A stretch of 37,939 bases of DNA from positions 1-37,939 of the forward strand of contig JARIEY010000009.1 in NCBI GenBank assembly GCA_031127085.1, read 5' to 3'. The notes under the pieces were generated by a model. That model saw only the letters and a program-made list of their open reading frames with translations. It did not search any database and was not told where the DNA came from. Positions 34,951-37,939 of this stretch are shown here, piece after piece (the stretch's first letter is position 1; every line of letters begins with the position of its first letter). This DNA is from Gemmatimonadota bacterium (GTDB taxonomy: Bacteria > Gemmatimonadota > Gemmatimonadetes > Gemmatimonadales > Gemmatimonadaceae). A program made the position numbers and the translations under genes.

Positions 34951-37218
34951 ATGACGTCCACGATGCTGCGTGCCTCGCGCGTTTGCGCACGCGTCGTTGC
35001 TCCGTGCCTGTTCATCGGCCTCGCCGCGACGGTTCGCGCACAGCCGCGACCGACATCCAACCTGCGTCTCGCTGCGCCCATCACGACGTGGGACGAGGCG
35101 ATCCCACTCGGCAACGGCCTCCTCGGCGGACTCGTCTGGGGCGGCGGCTCACGGATCAACCTGTCGCTCGACCGCGCCGACCTCTGGGATCTGCGTCCCG
35201 CGGCGCCGTACGGCACCGAAGGCTATCGCTGGGCGGATATCCAGCGGCTGGTCGCCGCGCGCGCGGAAGATTCACTGCACATGCGGTTCGACGATCCGTA
35301 CGAACAGGTGCCGCATCCCACCAAGCTCCCGGGCGGGCGCGTGGTGCTGACGCTGGAAGACGGCCGCTACATCCAGTCGTTCCTGCTCGACCTCGCCAGG
35401 GCGGAAGCGCAGGTGCAGCTCACCCGCGGCACGGTGCGCGGCTTCTTCGGCACCGCCGACAGCGTGGCACTGTTTGAGGTGCCGGCGTTGCGCCGTGTTG
35501 ACCTCGTGCGGCCCGCGTCGCTCGACAAGCTCGGCTACCCGCCGGCGACAGTGGGTGGCGACACCGTGGCCGGCGTGCGTACGCAGTGGATGCTGCAGCG
35601 CGCCGCGGAGGGGCTAACCTACGTGCTCGCGGTCAGCACACAGCGCACCGGCGATTCCTCGCTCGTCGCGGTGAGCATTGCCACCAGTGCCGACGGCGCA
35701 GACCCGCTGGCGATCGCCCGGCACCGTATCGCGGACGCGCTGACTCGCGGCTATCTGCTGTCGGCGCGGCGTCACGCCGCGTGGTGGGCGCGCTACTGGC
35801 GGTCGGTGGCCACGTTGACGGTGCCCGACACCGCGCTGCAGGCACATCTCGACCTTGTGCAGTACTACTACGCCGCCGCTGCGCGCCGCGGCACGCCGCC
35901 TATCCCGTTGCAGGGCGTTTGGACGGCCGACGCCAACACGCTTCCGCCGTGGAAGGGCGATCTGCACAACGACCTGAACACGCAGATGACCTATCTGGCC
36001 GCGCACGCCTCGGGGGCGGAGGAGGCCATGCGAGGCTGGCTCGACTACAACTGGAAGCTGCTTCCCACGTACCGCCGTTTCGCGCGCGACTTCTATGGTG
36101 TCGACGGCGCGGCGATTCCCGGCGTGATGGCGCTCGACGGGCGTGCGCTCGGCGGTTGGGGTCAGTACTCGCTGTCGCCCACGATGGGGCTGTGGGTCGC
36201 GCAGTCGTTCCATCTGGAGTGGCAGTACACGCGAGACGCCGACTTTCTGCGCGACCGGGCCTATCCCTTCGTGGCAGCGATCGGGCGTGCGGCGCGAGCG
36301 CTGCTGCAGGAGGGCCCCAACGGGCGCCTTCGCCTCCCGCTCTCGTCCAGTCCTGAACTGTACGACAACAGCTTGAAGGCGTGGCTGCCGCAGTCGTCAA
36401 ACTTCGATCTGGCGTTGCTGCACTGGGCCTTCGGCGCCCTCGATGAGATGGCAACCGCGCTTGGCGACACAACGGCGGGGCAGGGGTGGCGTGCCACGCG
36501 CACGCGGCTCGAACCGCTGGCCATCGATGCCGCCAGTGGCGCGCTCGCCGTGGCGGCGGGCCTGCCATTGGCCGAGTCACACCGCCACTTCTCCAACGCG
36601 ATGGCCATTCATCCGTTGGGATTGTTGACCGTGGACGCCCCTGTCGACACGCTCGTCGTGCAGCGCACGGTCAACCAGCTGCGCCAGTTCGGCACTGGTG
36701 AGTGGATGGGCTACAGCTACGCGTGGTACAGCGCGATGCTGGCCCGCAGCGGTCGTGGCGACGAGGCCCTGCGATATCTCGAGGATTATCGGCGCGGCTT
36801 TCTGCTGCGCAACGGCTTTCACGCCAACGGCGAGCAGACGCGCCTCGGTCTGTCGAACGCGCATTATCGGCCGGTGACGCTCGAGGGGAATTTTCTCGCG
36901 CTCCACGCCGCGCAGGAGATGCTGTTGCAAGGATGGGGCGGGGTGGTCCGCGTGTTCCCTGCACTTAGTGAGCGGTGGCGCGATGTGTCGTTCCGCGATT
37001 TGCGCGCCGAAGGCGGCTGGCGCGTGAGTGCGTGGCGCGAGCGCGGCGTTACCCAGCGGGTGCGGATTGAGAGCACGGCGGGTGGGCGGCTGCGTCTGCG
37101 CGATCCGTTCAACGGGGCCGTGGCCGAGTGGAATCGCGCCGACCTCAGGCGTGTCGGTGCCGAGTATGTGATCGATCTCCCCAAGGGGGCCGTTCTTACG
37201 GGGACGTTCCTGCGATAG
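34951..37218 (+). CDS. Secreted GH95-like glycoside hydrolase (alpha-L-fucosidase-like)
   Basis: WDEAIPLGNGLLGGLVWGGGSRINLSLDRADLWD, LQGVWTADANTLPPWKGDLHNDLNTQMTYLAAHASG, VTLEGNFLALHAAQEMLLQGWGGVVRVFPALSERWRDVSFRDLRAEGGWRVSAW; signal peptide. Confidence 0.8.
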   Translation: MTSTMLRASRVCARVVAPCLFIGLAATVRAQPRPTSNLRLAAPITTWDEAIPLGNGLLGGLVWGGGSRINLSLDRADLWDLRPAAPYGTEGYRWADIQRLVAARAEDSLHMRFDDPYEQVPHPTKLPGGRVVLTLEDGRYIQSFLLDLARAEAQVQLTRGTVRGFFGTADSVALFEVPALRRVDLVRPASLDKLGYPPATVGGDTVAGVRTQWMLQRAAEGLTYVLAVSTQRTGDSSLVAVSIATSADGADPLAIARHRIADALTRGYLLSARRHAAWWARYWRSVATLTVPDTALQAHLDLVQYYYAAAARRGTPPIPLQGVWTADANTLPPWKGDLHNDLNTQMTYLAAHASGAEEAMRGWLDYNWKLLPTYRRFARDFYGVDGAAIPGVMALDGRALGGWGQYSLSPTMGLWVAQSFHLEWQYTRDADFLRDRAYPFVAAIGRAARALLQEGPNGRLRLPLSSSPELYDNSLKAWLPQSSNFDLALLHWAFGALDEMATALGDTTAGQGWRATRTRLEPLAIDAASGALAVAAGLPLAESHRHFSNAMAIHPLGLLTVDAPVDTLVVQRTVNQLRQFGTGEWMGYSYAWYSAMLARSGRGDEALRYLEDYRRGFLLRNGFHANGEQTRLGLSNAHYRPVTLEGNFLALHAAQEMLLQGWGGVVRVFPALSERWRDVSFRDLRAEGGWRVSAWRERGVTQRVRIESTAGGRLRLRDPFNGAVAEWNRADLRRVGAEYVIDLPKGAVLTGTFLR

Positions 37219-37247
37219 GTCGGCGCCTCGTCTCGGTCGGGATGAAA

Positions 37248-37282
37248 GAACGCCGGCCGCCTCGTACAGGCGGCCGGCGTTC
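37248..37282. terminator. Perfect 15-bp bidirectional terminator-like hairpin between convergent GH genes
   Basis: GAACGCCGGCCGCCT-CGTAC-AGGCGGCCGGCGTTC, located between stops of the + CDS (37218) and - CDS (37299). Confidence 0.7.
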
Positions 37283-37298
37283 CACGTCGTAGGCCCGA

Positions 37299-37939
37299 TC
37301 AGCGCGTCGATGCTGGCCGGATGCGGATCGCCTGGCCCCCGCCCGGCGCGAGCGCGAGCGTGAGCATGCCCGCCGCGTTCACGTCGACGGTGCGGATCGC
37401 CACGGCGGTGGGGTTTGTGAGGAAGTGTGCGCCTGGTCCGTCGGCATACACTTCGGCCACGTACTTGGTCTTCGGGTCCAGAAAGTGCAGTGGCACGGTG
37501 AACGTCCGTGCTTCCTCGTCAGTGATCGCGCCAACAAACCACTCGTTCTTGTCCCGCGCCTTGCGGGCGACCACCACATAGTCGCCGATCTTGCCCTCGA
37601 GCACGCGCGTGGTATTCCAGTCCACGGCGACGTCGCGAATGAACTGAAAGGCCGGCTGCCCCTCGTAATTCTCGGGGAGGTCGGCCGCCATCTGGATGGG
37701 TGAATACAGTACGACATACAGCGCCAACTGCTTGGCGAGCGTCGTGCGCGGGCGCGACGCGTCCAGCGGGCGGGGCGTGCCGGTGGGGCGGGTAATGCTG
37801 ATGTCGAAGATCCCCGGCGTGAAGTCCATCGGGCCGCCGAGCATGCGCGTGAAGAACAGAATGGTCTCGTGCTCCGGTGGGTTGCCGCCGTCACCACCCC
37901 ACGCGTTGTACTCTTGCCCGCGCGCCCCTTCACGGCTGA
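37299..37939 (-). CDS. Glycoside hydrolase family 97 (SusB-like), partial, 5' part outside the window
   Basis: Frame stays open past 37844 to the window edge: SREGARGQEYNAWGGDGGNPPEHETILFFTRMLGGPMDFTPGIFDI...LAKQLALYVVLYSPIQMAADLPENYEGQPAFQFIRDVAVDWNTTRVLEGKIGDYVVVARK...NEWFVGAITDEEAR. Confidence 0.93.
   Translation of the reverse strand, partial: SREGARGQEYNAWGGDGGNPPEHETILFFTRMLGGPMDFTPGIFDISITRPTGTPRPLDASRPRTTLAKQLALYVVLYSPIQMAADLPENYEGQPAFQFIRDVAVDWNTTRVLEGKIGDYVVVARKARDKNEWFVGAITDEEARTFTVPLHFLDPKTKYVAEVYADGPGAHFLTNPTAVAIRTVDVNAAGMLTLALAPGGGQAIRIRPASTR

Noticed and set aside
1-37939. tRNA, rRNA, CRISPR arrays, transposases, phage genes
   Set aside because: No cloverleaf, regularly spaced repeat array or transposase/integrase motif was recognised; a tRNAscan/CRISPR scan would be needed to exclude them fully.

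Overview
This is a GC-rich bacterial chromosomal window. Codon usage, the PD40-amidohydrolase fusion and the kinase style suggest a Gemmatimonadota-like genome, but that taxon is an inference. The central feature is a complete-looking type II secretion (T2SS) operon on the minus strand, about 26.4 to 17.4 kb, in the order gspG-F-H-I-J-K-L-M-C-D-E. Seven consecutive gene junctions from gspF to gspC are 4-nt start/stop overlaps. The operon is followed by a DUF1800/DUF1501 gene pair with Tat-like leaders and preceded by a co-oriented modular lipoprotein (two Ig-like repeats, carboxypeptidase-regulatory-like repeats, YfaP/DUF2135-like C-terminus).

Left flank: NAD-malic enzyme, secreted amidohydrolase, small membrane protein, PfkB-type sugar kinase, an unusual two-module alpha/beta-hydrolase-like lipoprotein, a beta-propeller/amidohydrolase fusion, TerC, a CYTH protein, a Tat-like amidase and a Big2-cupredoxin protein.

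Right flank: a putative unclassified glycoside hydrolase, a phosphofructokinase with pyrophosphate-type signature residues, a membrane Ser/Thr kinase, a GH95-like enzyme and a GH97 enzyme truncated by the window edge.

Several perfect GC-rich hairpins sit between genes and look like terminators or leaders. No rRNA, tRNA, CRISPR array or transposase was seen. All family calls come from motif recognition by eye; no searches were run.
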